Shown here: one piece after another, positions 51,099 to 61,401 of the stretch
Numbering within the stretch: the stretch's first letter is position 1
Layout: every line of letters begins with the position of its first letter
Assembly (NCBI RefSeq): GCF_015143595.1
Contig: NZ_WYEU01000001.1
Span: forward strand, 186,001-250,000
Reading direction: 5' to 3'
Length of the DNA stretch: 64,000 nucleotides
DNA from: Sneathiella sp. P13V-1
GTDB lineage: Bacteria; Pseudomonadota; Alphaproteobacteria; Sneathiellales; Sneathiellaceae
Translations under genes and position numbers: made by a program
Notes under the pieces: model-generated
The model's database searches: none
Told to the model about the DNA's origin: nothing
The model's input: only the letters and a program-made list of their open reading frames with translations

Positions 51099-52952
51099 AT
51101 GGGGATCGCAAAATCTGTTGCCGCGGCACTGACCGCAATCTGTATCGTTGTTCCAAACGCACAATCAGCGGATGTCAAAGTAACGAAATCTCATGGCCTT
51201 TCGCTCGCAGGCCCTTTGAAATATCCCGCAGATTTCACCCATCTTGAATATGTTAATCCGGATGCTCCCAAAGGTGGGCAAATCAAACTATCTGCACAAG
51301 GTGGTTTTGACACCCTGAACCCACACATTGCAAAAGGACAGTCAGCAAGTGGCTTAGGCCTGACCTTTGCCACGTTGTTTTCGCAGCCAGGCGATGAAGG
51401 GTCTGCAGAATATGGGTATGCGGCGGAAAGCATCGAGGTGGCTGAAGACCTAAGCTTTGCCATCTTCAACATACGTGAAAATGCCAGCTTTCATGACGGC
51501 AGCCCTATCACTGCCGAAGACATCCAGTTCAGTCTGAAAATGGTAAAAGAAAAAGGCCGGCCTCTTTTTCGGTTCTATTATGCGGACGTGGCAAAAGCGA
51601 TCCCGTTGGGGCCAAAGCGGATAAAATTTGAATTTTCAGGGCCTCCCAACCGAGAACTCCCCCAAATCGTTGGGCAGTTGCTCCCGATCTTGTCCAAAAA
51701 GCACTTCGAGAACCGAAACTTTGAAGAGACAACACTTGAGCCCATTTTGGGCTCTGGCCCATATAAAGTGAAAGAATTTGAAGCCAACCGCTTTATTACC
51801 TATGAGCGGGTGGAGAATTTCTGGGGGGCAGATATCCCGATCAATAAAGGCCGTTTCAACTTTGACGAAGTCCGGTTTGATTTCTATCGCGATACGTCCA
51901 TCCTTTTAGAGGCCTTCCGTAAGGGTGAATATGACTACCGTGCTGAAAACAGCGCAAAAAACTGGGCCACCGGATATGACTTCCCAGCACTTAGAAAGGG
52001 TCTGGTCGTAAAAGAGGAAATTCCCAGCAACACTCCAGCCGGGCAACAGGTTTACGCCTATAATCTGCGCCGGGATAAATTTAAGGATCCTGCGATCCGC
52101 GAGGCCATGATTTACGCCTTCGATTTTGAATGGCTGAATAAAAACATCTTCTATGATCAATACACCCGTACTGACAGTTTCTTTTACAATTCTGTGATGG
52201 CCGCAAAAGGGGAACCGACAGGGAAAGAGCTGGAGATTTTGGAAGAATATCGCGGCCGCATCCCTGATCGTGTGTTTGGCCCGGCTTATAAACCTCCCGT
52301 GTCAGATGGCAGTGGCCGAGATCGCAAACCACTTCGCGCCGCCAGGAAAATTCTGAAAGACGCAGGCTGGGAAGTGAAAGATAAAAAACTGATTGATCCT
52401 GCGACAGGTCAACCGCTGGAAATTGAGTTCCTGCTTTATGATCCAAACAGCCTTCGTATCACGGGGCCCTTTATCAAAAACCTGGAACGCCTTGGTATCA
52501 CCGCAACAACCCGTGTAGTAGACGCGGCACAATATACGCAGCGTGTTCGCGATTTTGATTTCGACATTATCACCTCTGGGTTTGGCCAGTCTGCAAGCCC
52601 TGGTAATGAACAACGCGAGTTTTGGAGCTCTGCGGCCGCCAATCGACAAGGCAGCCGTAATGTGATGGGTATAGAAAACCCGGTTGTGGATGAGCTTATC
52701 GAACGCCTTATCGGTGCGCCGGACTATGAAAGCCTGAAACCAATTGTTCGGGCATTGGACCGGGTCCTTACATGGAATTTCTACGCCATCCCGCAATTCA
52801 CAGCCTCTTTTGATCGTATTGCCTATTGGAACAAGTTTGGCAAAACCGATATCAACCCGAGCCAAGGACCAGACATTCTGTCCTGGTGGGTCGATGTTGA
52901 AAAAGAGGCGCGCCTCAAAGAAGGCCTTAAAGCCCTTCCGAAGGAAAAATAA
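51099..52952 (+). CDS. Peptide ABC transporter binding protein, YejA-like (first copy)
   Basis: A 617-residue periplasmic family 5 binding protein with a signal peptide (about 1-25, cleaved near QSADVK). The YejA subgroup shows in SLAGPLKYPADFTHLEYVNP then DAPKGGQIKLS, SFHDGSPITAEDIQFSLK and YDFPALRKGLVVKEE. YejA proteins take up oligopeptides or microcin-like compounds. It is the first of two tandem paralogues followed by yejB, yejE and yejF. AGGGA precedes the start. Confidence 0.91.
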   Translation: MGIAKSVAAALTAICIVVPNAQSADVKVTKSHGLSLAGPLKYPADFTHLEYVNPDAPKGGQIKLSAQGGFDTLNPHIAKGQSASGLGLTFATLFSQPGDEGSAEYGYAAESIEVAEDLSFAIFNIRENASFHDGSPITAEDIQFSLKMVKEKGRPLFRFYYADVAKAIPLGPKRIKFEFSGPPNRELPQIVGQLLPILSKKHFENRNFEETTLEPILGSGPYKVKEFEANRFITYERVENFWGADIPINKGRFNFDEVRFDFYRDTSILLEAFRKGEYDYRAENSAKNWATGYDFPALRKGLVVKEEIPSNTPAGQQVYAYNLRRDKFKDPAIREAMIYAFDFEWLNKNIFYDQYTRTDSFFYNSVMAAKGEPTGKELEILEEYRGRIPDRVFGPAYKPPVSDGSGRDRKPLRAARKILKDAGWEVKDKKLIDPATGQPLEIEFLLYDPNSLRITGPFIKNLERLGITATTRVVDAAQYTQRVRDFDFDIITSGFGQSASPGNEQREFWSSAAANRQGSRNVMGIENPVVDELIERLIGAPDYESLKPIVRALDRVLTWNFYAIPQFTASFDRIAYWNKFGKTDINPSQGPDILSWWVDVEKEARLKEGLKALPKEK

Positions 52953-52963
52953 CCCGTTTGTCC

Positions 52964-54841
52964 ATGAACCAATTGCTCGGTAAATATTTAAAATCCTTAG
53001 CCCTTGGCCTTGCCTCAAGCGCTTTCGTGATGAATTTAGCCGCCGCGGGTGAAGTCATTACGCATGGATTGTCTTCTTTTGGGGATCTAAAATACCCAGC
53101 GGATTTTGCGCATTTCGAATACGTCAATCCTGACGCCCCCAAAGGCGGTACGGTGCGTATTCGGAATTTACAAACTTTTGACAGTGTTCATCCATTTATC
53201 CTCAAAGGCTATTTTGAAGCCATAAATACCGATACCAATGGTGATGGAGATCTCTTCTTCAATTTTGCCTCTTTAATGACACGTGCCCATGATGAACCTG
53301 ATGCGGTTTACGGACTTGTTGCAGATCGTGCGGTTGTTGATATGGCGGGTCGGTGGGTGGATTTTTTCCTTCGGGAAGGTCCCGAGTTTCATGACGGAAC
53401 CCCTATCACCGCAGAAGATATTATCTTCACCTTTGATAAATTTAAGAATGAAAGCAGCCCGAGATATCGGCTCGAATTGCAGGATGTGGAGAGCGCAGAA
53501 ATTTTAAGCCCGCGTCACATCAGGTATAATTTCAATAAAGGTGCAAACACGCGCGGCTTACCTGCCCGTATTGCACAGCTTCCCATTCTGTCCAAAGCCT
53601 CTTTCAAGGATCGGGAATTTAACAAAACAACGTTGGAGCCATTGCTCGGATCAGGCCCCTACAAAATGGTCGATGTGAAACCGGGCAGATCGGTGACATA
53701 TGAACGTGTAAAGGATCACTGGGCAGAAAACCTACCTGTGCACAAAGGCCGCTTTAACTTCGATAGGATCATTGTGGATTATTACCGTGATCGCACCGTC
53801 GCATTGGAAGCTTTCTTTGCCGGGGAGTATGATTTCCGCGAAGAATTTACATCCCGCTCCTGGGCCAAGGATTATGACCCGAAACCAGCAGTAAAATCCG
53901 GTGACATCATCCGTGAAACTTTACCCGATGCGCGTCTTACTGGATATCAGGCCTTCTTCTTTAACACGCGGCGGGCGCCCTTTGATGACATTCGGGTTCG
54001 AAAAGCACTTGCCCGTCTGTTCGATTATGAATGGACTAACAAAAACCTCTTCTACAACAGCTACAACAGGCTGACATCTTTCTTTGAAAACTCTAACTTG
54101 AAAGCAGCCGGCAAACCCTCCGCTGACGAGTTGACATTGCTTGAAAAATGGCGATCTGATGTACCAACCGCAGTTTTTGAAGACGCGTTCATCGCAGAAA
54201 AAACCGATGGATCCGGCAAAATCCGCCAGCAAATCCGTCAGTCCTTGAAGGAGCTGAAAGAAGCAGGCTGGACCATTAAAGACAAAAAACTGGTCAATGC
54301 CGCCGGGGAGCAAATGAAGGTCGAGTTCCTGCTTTACGACACCGGTTTTACTAGGATCATCAACCCTTTCATCCGCAACCTGGAAAGGGTCGGTATCGAG
54401 GCCAAGCAGCGTGTGATTGATGTAGCCAGTTGGCAGAACCGTGTGCAAGAATTTGATTTTGATATCGTTACTCGCCGTTTCGGACAACCCGCGTATCCGG
54501 GGCCGGAACTTAAAAACTGGTGGGGATCAAAAGGCGCAGATGTTGTGGGCAGCCTCAATATTGCAGGGGTCAAAAACCCGGCCGTTGACCATATGATCCA
54601 GCAAATCATTGACGCCCAAAACAAAACAGAGCTTACCATCGCGGCGAGGGCTCTTGATCGGATTATCATGACATCGCATTATACCATTCCGCAGTGGTAC
54701 AAAGCGTCTCACTTCGTCGCATACTGGGATAAATTTGGGAAACCGAACAAACCGAAACCAGGCTATAGCCGCGCCATGCTGCATAGTTGGTGGATTGATA
54801 AAGATAAAGCCGCGGCGCTCAGCGCCCGCAAAGGGAAATAG
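52964..54841 (+). CDS. Peptide ABC transporter binding protein, YejA-like (second copy)
   Basis: A 625-residue paralogue of the preceding protein, starting 11 bases after it; a signal peptide covers about 1-28 (cleaved near AAAGEV). Shared blocks include DLKYPADFAHFEYVNPDAPK, EFHDGTPITAEDIIFTFDKF and VEFLLYD, while other parts differ, so this is an old duplication rather than a fresh copy. It probably widens the ligand range of the YejBEF transporter. ATG 52964 is chosen over a TTG two codons earlier. Confidence 0.91.
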   Translation: MNQLLGKYLKSLALGLASSAFVMNLAAAGEVITHGLSSFGDLKYPADFAHFEYVNPDAPKGGTVRIRNLQTFDSVHPFILKGYFEAINTDTNGDGDLFFNFASLMTRAHDEPDAVYGLVADRAVVDMAGRWVDFFLREGPEFHDGTPITAEDIIFTFDKFKNESSPRYRLELQDVESAEILSPRHIRYNFNKGANTRGLPARIAQLPILSKASFKDREFNKTTLEPLLGSGPYKMVDVKPGRSVTYERVKDHWAENLPVHKGRFNFDRIIVDYYRDRTVALEAFFAGEYDFREEFTSRSWAKDYDPKPAVKSGDIIRETLPDARLTGYQAFFFNTRRAPFDDIRVRKALARLFDYEWTNKNLFYNSYNRLTSFFENSNLKAAGKPSADELTLLEKWRSDVPTAVFEDAFIAEKTDGSGKIRQQIRQSLKELKEAGWTIKDKKLVNAAGEQMKVEFLLYDTGFTRIINPFIRNLERVGIEAKQRVIDVASWQNRVQEFDFDIVTRRFGQPAYPGPELKNWWGSKGADVVGSLNIAGVKNPAVDHMIQQIIDAQNKTELTIAARALDRIIMTSHYTIPQWYKASHFVAYWDKFGKPNKPKPGYSRAMLHSWWIDKDKAAALSARKGK

Positions 54842-54851
54842 GGGTAAATAA

Positions 54852-55958
54852 GTGCTAGCCTATATCATCCGGCGCATACTTCTAATGATACCGACATTAT
54901 TTGGCATCATGGTGCTGAATTTCGTGGTTATTCAATTTGCTCCCGGCGGACCGATTGAACAAATCATCGCTGAAATTCAAGGCACCGCTGTTGGTGCCAC
55001 CGCGCGGATCGGGGGTTCCGCTTCCGGCGATGTGGCGGGAGGCGGCACATCGGCCTCAAGTACCGGATCTGAAAGCACCTACCGCGGGGCACAAGGTTTG
55101 GATCCTCAGTTTATCAAGGAGCTAGAGCAACAGTTCGGCTTTGATAAACCGGCCCATGAACGCTTCTTTCTGATGTTGAAGAACTATCTGGTTTTCGATT
55201 TTGGCACTAGTTATTTCCGTGATGAAACCGTGGTCAATCTGGTATTGGAAAAAATGCCGGTATCCATATCATTGGGGTTATGGACCACACTTCTTGTCTA
55301 TGCCATCTCCATCCCACTGGGCATTCGCAAAGCCGTCAAAGATGGTAGCCGCTTTGATTTGTGGACCAGTAGTCTAATCATTATCGGCAACGCCATCCCG
55401 AGCTTTATGTTCGCCGTTGCGCTCATTGTCTTTTTTGCCGGCGGGTCTTATTTCGACTGGTTCCCTCTTCGCGGGCTAACGTCCGAAAACTTTGAAGAAC
55501 TTTCTTTGCTGGGCAAGATCGGCGATTACTTCTGGCATCTGGCCTTGCCTATCACCGCGATGGTCATCGGTGGATTTGCGGCACTGACGCAGCTCACGAA
55601 AAATTCGTTTCTTGATCAGATCAGCCAGCAATATGTGCTGACTGCCCGCGCCAAGGGTTTGAGCGAGCGGCGGGTTTTGTACGGACATGTCTTCCGTAAT
55701 GCGATGCTGATTGTCATCGCCGGCTTCCCAAGTGCCTTCATCGGCATTCTCTTTACAGGATCTCTTCTAATTGAGGTTATTTTCAGCCTTGATGGTCTTG
55801 GACTTTTGGGATTTGAAGCCGCCATTAACCGCGACTATCCGGTCATTTTTGCGACGGTGTATGTGTTCGCGCTGCTTGGCCTCGTGATGAACCTTATCGG
55901 GGATCTGACCTATACCTTGATCGATCCACGGATCGATTTTGAAGCAAGGGAGGCGTGA
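54852..55958 (+). CDS. yejB: Peptide ABC transporter permease YejB
   Basis: A 368-residue inner-membrane permease. The N-terminal helix and [10 protein letters not shown] are typical of DppB-like subunits; a low-complexity Gly/Ser/Ala loop (about 43-76) is a feature of YejB proteins; the coupling region reads [20 protein letters not shown] then FRNA. The start is GTG at 54852 with AGGGG upstream. It lies ten bases after the second binding protein and is coupled to yejE. Confidence 0.92.
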   Translation: MLAYIIRRILLMIPTLFGIMVLNFVVIQFAPGGPIEQIIAEIQGTAVGATARIGGSASGDVAGGGTSASSTGSESTYRGAQGLDPQFIKELEQQFGFDKPAHERFFLMLKNYLVFDFGTSYFRDETVVNLVLEKMPVSISLGLWTTLLVYAISIPLGIRKAVKDGSRFDLWTSSLIIIGNAIPSFMFAVALIVFFAGGSYFDWFPLRGLTSENFEELSLLGKIGDYFWHLALPITAMVIGGFAALTQLTKNSFLDQISQQYVLTARAKGLSERRVLYGHVFRNAMLIVIAGFPSAFIGILFTGSLLIEVIFSLDGLGLLGFEAAINRDYPVIFATVYVFALLGLVMNLIGDLTYTLIDPRIDFEAREA

Positions 55959-55962
55959 TCTG

Positions 55963-56991
55963 ATGAAGCTGTCAGCAATTAACCGGCGCCGCCTCGATAA
56001 TTTTAAGGCCAACCGCCGCGGCTATTGGTCAATGGTGCTGTTCTTAACATTGTTTATTTTGTCGTTATTTGCGGAACTGATCGCCAACGACAAGCCACTA
56101 CTGATTTCCTATAAGGATGAGTTTTATACACCTTTTCTCGTGAGTTACCCTGAAACAGCCTTTGGCGGCGATTTTGAAACCGAAGCCGATTATCGCGACC
56201 CCTTTGTCACCGAATTGATTGAAGAAGAAGGCGGCTGGGTTCTCTGGCCTCTCATCCCTTACAGCTACAACACCATCAATTATGATCTGAAGTCGCCCGC
56301 CCCCAGTTCCCCGGACGCTGAGAACTGGCTTGGCACTGACGATCAGGGGCGCGATGTACTTGCGCGCGTTATCTACGGCTATCGCATATCAGTGGCGTTC
56401 GGTCTGATCCTCACGATTTTGAGCTCCATCATTGGAGTTATTGCTGGGGCTGTTCAGGGATATTTCGGCGGCACCACCGATCTGATTTTCCAGCGCCTGC
56501 TTGAGATTTGGGGTGGGATGCCAAGCCTCTACATTCTGATTATTCTAGCTGCGCTTATCGAGCCATCTTTTGGCATTCTTTTAGGATTACTTCTGCTCTT
56601 TAGCTGGCCAAGCCTTGTGGGTGTTGTCCGCGCAGAGTTTTTAAGGTCTCGTAATTTCGATTATGTGCGGGCAGCACGTGCCCTAGGGGTGCGCGATAGC
56701 GTGATCATGTTCAAGCATTTATTGCCAAACTCCATGGTGTCTGCCCTTACCTTCCTGCCCTTTATTCTCACGGGTTCCATCGTCAGCTTGACGTCACTGG
56801 ATTTCTTAGGATTAGGACTACCACCGGGGTCCCCATCCCTCGGGGAACTTCTGGCCCAAGGCAAAGCCAACCTTCAGGCCCCCTGGCTTGGAATTACGGC
56901 CTTTATGGTTCTCTCCATTATGCTCACCCTCGCCTTCTTCATGCAGGAAGGGATCCGCGACGCCTTTGATCCAAGGAAGACCTTCAACTGA
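55963..56991 (+). CDS. yejE: Peptide ABC transporter permease YejE
   Basis: A 342-residue permease of the DppC type: one N-terminal helix, a long periplasmic segment (DEFYTPFLVSYPETAFGG and following) peculiar to YejE, NWLGTDDQGRDVLARVIYGY, and the coupling loop FDYVRAARALGVRDSVIMFK. GGGAGG lies nine bases before ATG 55963; an earlier in-frame ATG sits inside yejB. Its stop overlaps the yejF start by one base. Confidence 0.93.
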   Translation: MKLSAINRRRLDNFKANRRGYWSMVLFLTLFILSLFAELIANDKPLLISYKDEFYTPFLVSYPETAFGGDFETEADYRDPFVTELIEEEGGWVLWPLIPYSYNTINYDLKSPAPSSPDAENWLGTDDQGRDVLARVIYGYRISVAFGLILTILSSIIGVIAGAVQGYFGGTTDLIFQRLLEIWGGMPSLYILIILAALIEPSFGILLGLLLLFSWPSLVGVVRAEFLRSRNFDYVRAARALGVRDSVIMFKHLLPNSMVSALTFLPFILTGSIVSLTSLDFLGLGLPPGSPSLGELLAQGKANLQAPWLGITAFMVLSIMLTLAFFMQEGIRDAFDPRKTFN

Positions 56992-58601
56992 TGACATTGA
57001 TTAACGTTGATAATCTGGCCATTTCCTTCAAAGTCCAAGGCAAGGACGTAGAAGTGGTGAAGCATGTCTCCTTCTCGATCGAACGCGGAGAGACGTTAGC
57101 TTTAGTTGGTGAAAGTGGTTCGGGCAAATCCATTACAGCCCTCAGTATCCTGCAGCTTCTACCTTATCCAATTGCCTCCCACCCAGATGGGTCCATCACC
57201 ATTGATGGGATGGAAGTCATTGGCAAGCCGCAAAAGGACATGCATTCCGTACGCGGCAACAAGGTTTCTATGATTTTTCAGGAACCGATGACCTCGCTTA
57301 ATCCGTTGCACAGTATTGAAAAGCAGATCAATGAAACACTGCTGGTGCACAAGGGATATACCAAGACAGAAGCAAAAGCGCGGGTTATTGAGCTATTGGA
57401 ACTCGTAGGCCTTGATACCAACGAAGAACGCTTAAAAGCCTTTCCACATCAGCTATCGGGCGGGCAGCGTCAACGTGTCATGATCGCCATGGCCTTGGCG
57501 AACGAGCCCGACCTGCTGATAGCGGATGAGCCAACCACTGCCCTTGATGTGACCATTCAGGCACAAATTCTGGAGCTTCTTCAAGATCTTCAAAAACGTC
57601 TGGGCATGGCTATTCTGCTGATTACCCATGATCTTGGCATCGTGCGTAAAATGGCAAAGAATGTCTGCGTTATGACCAACGGCGGGATTGTAGAAGCCGG
57701 ACCAACCGAAAAGCTGTTTGAAAATCCGGAACATGAATATACCCACATGCTTTTAGGGGCGGAGCCGAAGGGGCTTCCTTCTCCTAAAGATGAAAGCGCT
57801 GCAGAAGTCATGCGCGGGGACAATATCAAGGTCTACTTCCCCATCAAAAAAGGACTTCTGAAACGCACTGTGGACTATGTGCGGGCGGTCGATGATATCA
57901 GTGTGTCCGTAAAGGAAGGCCATACTGTTGGTATTGTGGGCGAGAGCGGGTCCGGTAAATCCACATTGGGGCTTGCGCTGCTTAGGCTCCTAAAATCAGA
58001 AGGGTCCATTCATTTCGTTGGCGACGAACTTCAAGGACTTGGCTGGAAAGAACTTCGTCCGCTCCGCAAACATATGCAGTTTGTCTTTCAGGACCCATAC
58101 TCTTCTTTAAGCCCACGTCTATCTGTGGGGCAAATTATTGAAGAAGGTCTTCTTGTTCATGAAGGGAAAGGCGATCCTGCCAAACGACGTCAGCAGATTT
58201 CCGATATCCTGGAAGAAGTCGGTATTGATGGGGAGGCGCAGGATCGATACCCCCACGAATTTTCCGGAGGCCAGCGTCAACGTATTTCCATTGCCCGCGC
58301 ACTTATCCTGAAGCCAAAGTTCATTGTTTTGGATGAACCTACATCCGCGCTTGATATGTCCGTACAGGCACAAATTGTTGAACTGCTTAGGGATCTTCAA
58401 GCCAAGTACAATCTGTCTTATCTGTTTATCAGTCATGACCTGAAGGTAGTTCGCGCGCTTGCGGATACTGTCCTTGTGATGAAGGGTGGCAAGGTGGTCG
58501 AGCAGGGTCCCGCCGCCAAGATCTTTGACAATCCGGAAACACACTATACAAAGATGTTAATGAAAGCTGCATTCGAGCTTTCAACCCTCGATAACAACTA
58601 A
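56991..58601 (+). CDS. yejF: Peptide ABC transporter ATP-binding protein YejF
   Basis: A 536-residue protein with two ABC domains in one chain. Domain 1 has Walker A GESGSGKSI, signature LSGGQRQRV and Walker B LLIADEPTTAL; domain 2 has Walker A GESGSGKST, signature FSGGQRQRI and Walker B FIVLDEPTSAL. It powers the YejB/YejE permease pair. It is translationally coupled to yejE and followed 16 bases later by ghrA. Confidence 0.95.
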   Translation: MTLINVDNLAISFKVQGKDVEVVKHVSFSIERGETLALVGESGSGKSITALSILQLLPYPIASHPDGSITIDGMEVIGKPQKDMHSVRGNKVSMIFQEPMTSLNPLHSIEKQINETLLVHKGYTKTEAKARVIELLELVGLDTNEERLKAFPHQLSGGQRQRVMIAMALANEPDLLIADEPTTALDVTIQAQILELLQDLQKRLGMAILLITHDLGIVRKMAKNVCVMTNGGIVEAGPTEKLFENPEHEYTHMLLGAEPKGLPSPKDESAAEVMRGDNIKVYFPIKKGLLKRTVDYVRAVDDISVSVKEGHTVGIVGESGSGKSTLGLALLRLLKSEGSIHFVGDELQGLGWKELRPLRKHMQFVFQDPYSSLSPRLSVGQIIEEGLLVHEGKGDPAKRRQQISDILEEVGIDGEAQDRYPHEFSGGQRQRISIARALILKPKFIVLDEPTSALDMSVQAQIVELLRDLQAKYNLSYLFISHDLKVVRALADTVLVMKGGKVVEQGPAAKIFDNPETHYTKMLMKAAFELSTLDNN

Positions 58602-58617
58602 AATAACGGAGGCGGCA

Positions 58618-59547
58618 GTGGCGCTTATTTTCCACAGCAAAATTAAACGGGATGACTGGTGGCGTGAGGTTTTGGGCAAAGTCCTACCCGGAATGGAGGT
58701 CCGCTTCTACCCTGAAATCGGGAACCCTGACGATATTGAATATGCCCTCTGTTTTGCAATGCCGCACGGCGTTTTATCACAATTCAAAAACCTGAAGGGT
58801 ATCTTCTCTTTGGGTGCTGGTGTGGATCATTTCTTTGCCGATCCGGATTTTCCAAAACATCTTCCTTTCGCCCGCGTAGTGGATGATGAACTAACCGCCC
58901 GCATGAGCGAATATGTTCTACAGCATGTTCTTAATCACCACCGCTATCAGGCGGATTTTGACCTTCAACAAAAAGACCATGTGTGGAAGGAGCGCTTTCC
59001 GCCAGCAGCCAGAAACCGAAAGGTTGGCATTTTGGGTCTCGGTGCTCTCGGCCAGGGAGCGGCGGAGCGACTAAAATATCTGGAATTTGATGTTGCTGGA
59101 TGGAGCCGTTCACCTAAAGAAATCGAAGGGGTGACCTGCTATCACGGCGCGGACCAACTGGATGAATTTCTTGCCCGAACTGAAATCCTTGTCTGCCTCC
59201 TGCCACTTACCGAAGAGACAACGGGCATCATCAACAAGGATCTACTAGCCAAGCTTCCTGAAGGGGCTGCGGTTATCAATCCGGGTCGAGGCCCGCATGT
59301 GGTACCCGAAGACTTAATGACGGCCATAGATAGCGGTCATATTTCAAGTGCCACACTGGATGTTTTTATTCAGGAGCCTCTTCCCGAAAATGATCCTCTG
59401 TGGGATCACCCAAAAATCCGCATTACACCCCACGTGGCAAGTGTCGCCGCACCGGAGCGTGTCGCCGCCCTCACGGCGGAGAACATTAAACGGATTGAAA
59501 ATGGGGAAGATCCACTCAATAAGGTGGATCCAGAACGCGGTTATTAA
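58618..59547 (+). CDS. ghrA: Glyoxylate/hydroxypyruvate reductase A
   Basis: A 309-residue D-2-hydroxyacid dehydrogenase of the GhrA type. It has VGILGLGALGQGAAERLKYL (NAD(P)-binding), the LLPLTEETTGIIN segment, INPGRGPHVV and the C-terminal HVASVAAPER with catalytic His. It reduces glyoxylate and hydroxypyruvate. Translation starts at GTG 58618 with GGAGG upstream. It is the last gene of the yej operon; only one base separates its stop from that of the convergent MarR gene. Confidence 0.9.
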   Translation: MALIFHSKIKRDDWWREVLGKVLPGMEVRFYPEIGNPDDIEYALCFAMPHGVLSQFKNLKGIFSLGAGVDHFFADPDFPKHLPFARVVDDELTARMSEYVLQHVLNHHRYQADFDLQQKDHVWKERFPPAARNRKVGILGLGALGQGAAERLKYLEFDVAGWSRSPKEIEGVTCYHGADQLDEFLARTEILVCLLPLTEETTGIINKDLLAKLPEGAAVINPGRGPHVVPEDLMTAIDSGHISSATLDVFIQEPLPENDPLWDHPKIRITPHVASVAAPERVAALTAENIKRIENGEDPLNKVDPERGY

Positions 59548-59548
59548 G

Positions 59549-59899
59549 TTATCCGAGGTGGCTTTTTGCCGCCTCGTTCACCACATCCGAAAACTCACTT
59601 AAGTAAACAGAGCCTTTAACGGTTCGGACAATATTAACTGACCTTTTGTCATTTTCGTCCGGTTTACGCTTCAGCAGATCCATTCGGCTGAGGGTATCCA
59701 GCGCCCGAACAACAGCGGGTTTTGAAATCTTTAAACTGCTCGCCAACCCACGAACGGTATGAGGAGGGGGATCAAGATAAACGGTGAGCATAATTGCCAT
59801 TTGGCGCGCCGAAAGATCCGGTCCACTACGCCGAACCAGTTCGCCTAAGGCTTGTTCCCACATCCGTAATGCAGCTTGAGGAGAGGCTTTATCCGTCAT
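59549..59899 (-). CDS. Short MarR-like transcriptional regulator
   Basis: A 116-residue winged-helix protein. LSARQMAIMLTVYLDPPPHT, RGLASSLKISKPAVVRALDT and LSRMDLLKRKPDENDKRSVN form the helix-turn-helix and wing of a MarR protein, but the chain is shorter than the usual 140-150 because the C-terminal dimer helix is reduced. It lies 47 bases downstream of the M17 aminopeptidase gene, same direction, so co-expression is likely. Its target is unknown. Confidence 0.8.
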   Translation of the reverse strand: MTDKASPQAALRMWEQALGELVRRSGPDLSARQMAIMLTVYLDPPPHTVRGLASSLKISKPAVVRALDTLSRMDLLKRKPDENDKRSVNIVRTVKGSVYLSEFSDVVNEAAKSHLG

Positions 59900-59946
59900 A
59901 GATAAAGTCTCTCACATCAGCCTTTATTTCGCAAGCGTAACGTTTT

Positions 59947-61326
59947 TCAGGAATACTTCTCTTTAATCGCTGAATAAAGCGCACGAATGGCAAAGGCTTC
60001 ACCGCCCACGGGACGCCCTGCGCGATCGCGGTTGTTGTAGGCCATGATGTCAAAATGAACCCAGCTTTTGGATTTCTCAACAAACTCTTTCAGGAACAAT
60101 CCTGCCGTTATTGCACCTGCAAAGGGACTGTTTCCTGAATTGTTGATATCCGCAACCTTGCTGTCGATCAGGCTACGGTATTCATCCCAAAGCGGTAGAC
60201 GCCAGACAGGATCTTTCTCCGCTTTCGCGTGCTTTTCTATCAGCGCATACAGTTCATCATCATCAGTGAATGTCGCAGAGATTTCAGCGCCCACTGCCAC
60301 ACGTGCGGCCCCTGTCAAGGTTGCCATATCAATCAGAAGATCTGGTTCTTCCTCATCGGCTGCGGTGATGGCATCCGCCATGACAAGGCGACCTTCCGCA
60401 TCTGTATTGCCGATTTCAACGGTTTTGCCTGATCGGCTGGTCAGCACATCACCAGGACGGTAAGCGTTTCCAGAAACGGCATTTTCAACTGCCGGAATCA
60501 ACAGACGAAGACGCACCGGAAGGTTTGCATCCATAATCATATAGGCAAGTGCCAAGGCATTTGCCGCACCGCCCATATCCTTCTTCATTAGCAGCATGGC
60601 AGACGACGGTTTTAAATCCAAACCACCTGTATCAAAACAAACCCCTTTGCCAACAATTGTCACTTTTGGGTGGCTGCTATCGCCCCAGACCATATCGATT
60701 AGTCTTGGGGCTTCTGCAGAGGCCCGCCCAACCGCGTGGACCATTGGGTAGTGATAAGTAAGAAGATCATTCCCAACCACATTCATCTGGCGGGCTTCAA
60801 ATTCACCCGCGATTTGCGACACAGCTGCTTCCAGAGACTTCGGCCCCATATCCCCTGCAGGAATATTAATGAGATCACGCGCCAGATTGATCGCGTGAAC
60901 CTGACGCGCCGCTTCATCCGCGTCAGCCCCTGCCGGTAAGACGAGTTTGGCAAATTCCTTGTCAGAGGATTTGTAGCGATCGAATTGGTAGGTCCCCAAA
61001 GACCAGCCGATTGTCACAGCCGTGGCTTCTTCTGCGTCCAGCGCTGCCTCAAGCACATAACTTCCAACCGGAAGGGTTTTTGGAAGGTCTGCCAAAGACC
61101 AGATATTCCAGCCGTCTTCGGACAGAATGAAAACAACACTTGCCATCTCTCCCTTTTCATTTGGAAGCGTGATGGTCTTCCCGGCCTTTTCTTCAAAACC
61201 TTGCGCAGAAATCCAATTCTGCACCAACTCAGATTGCTCTTCCAGCCAGACAGAAAAAGCTGCTTTTTCAATTACTTGTATAGGGGTTGCGTTGTCATCA
61301 CCTGACAGAATGATATGTGGAATCAA
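59947..61326 (-). CDS. Leucyl aminopeptidase-family (M17) metallopeptidase
   Basis: A 459-residue cytosolic aminopeptidase. The catalytic half (about 170-455) has VGKGVCFDTGGLDLKPSSAM and the family signature NTDAEGRLVMADA, with the metal-binding Asp/Glu set, and MKKDMGGAA. The start is an unusual TTG at 61326, backed by a perfect AAGGAGG eight bases upstream. It degrades peptides from N-termini and would suit the peptide-uptake genes nearby. The N-terminal domain is divergent, closer to PepB-like alphaproteobacterial enzymes. Confidence 0.92.
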   Translation of the reverse strand: MIPHIILSGDDNATPIQVIEKAAFSVWLEEQSELVQNWISAQGFEEKAGKTITLPNEKGEMASVVFILSEDGWNIWSLADLPKTLPVGSYVLEAALDAEEATAVTIGWSLGTYQFDRYKSSDKEFAKLVLPAGADADEAARQVHAINLARDLINIPAGDMGPKSLEAAVSQIAGEFEARQMNVVGNDLLTYHYPMVHAVGRASAEAPRLIDMVWGDSSHPKVTIVGKGVCFDTGGLDLKPSSAMLLMKKDMGGAANALALAYMIMDANLPVRLRLLIPAVENAVSGNAYRPGDVLTSRSGKTVEIGNTDAEGRLVMADAITAADEEEPDLLIDMATLTGAARVAVGAEISATFTDDDELYALIEKHAKAEKDPVWRLPLWDEYRSLIDSKVADINNSGNSPFAGAITAGLFLKEFVEKSKSWVHFDIMAYNNRDRAGRPVGGEAFAIRALYSAIKEKYS

Positions 61327-61401
61327 TGTGTGTTCCTCCTTGCTGCGAAGAAGGTATCAAAGGGCTTGTAGGGGAACAAGCACAGATAAAGGAAAACGCA
61401 T

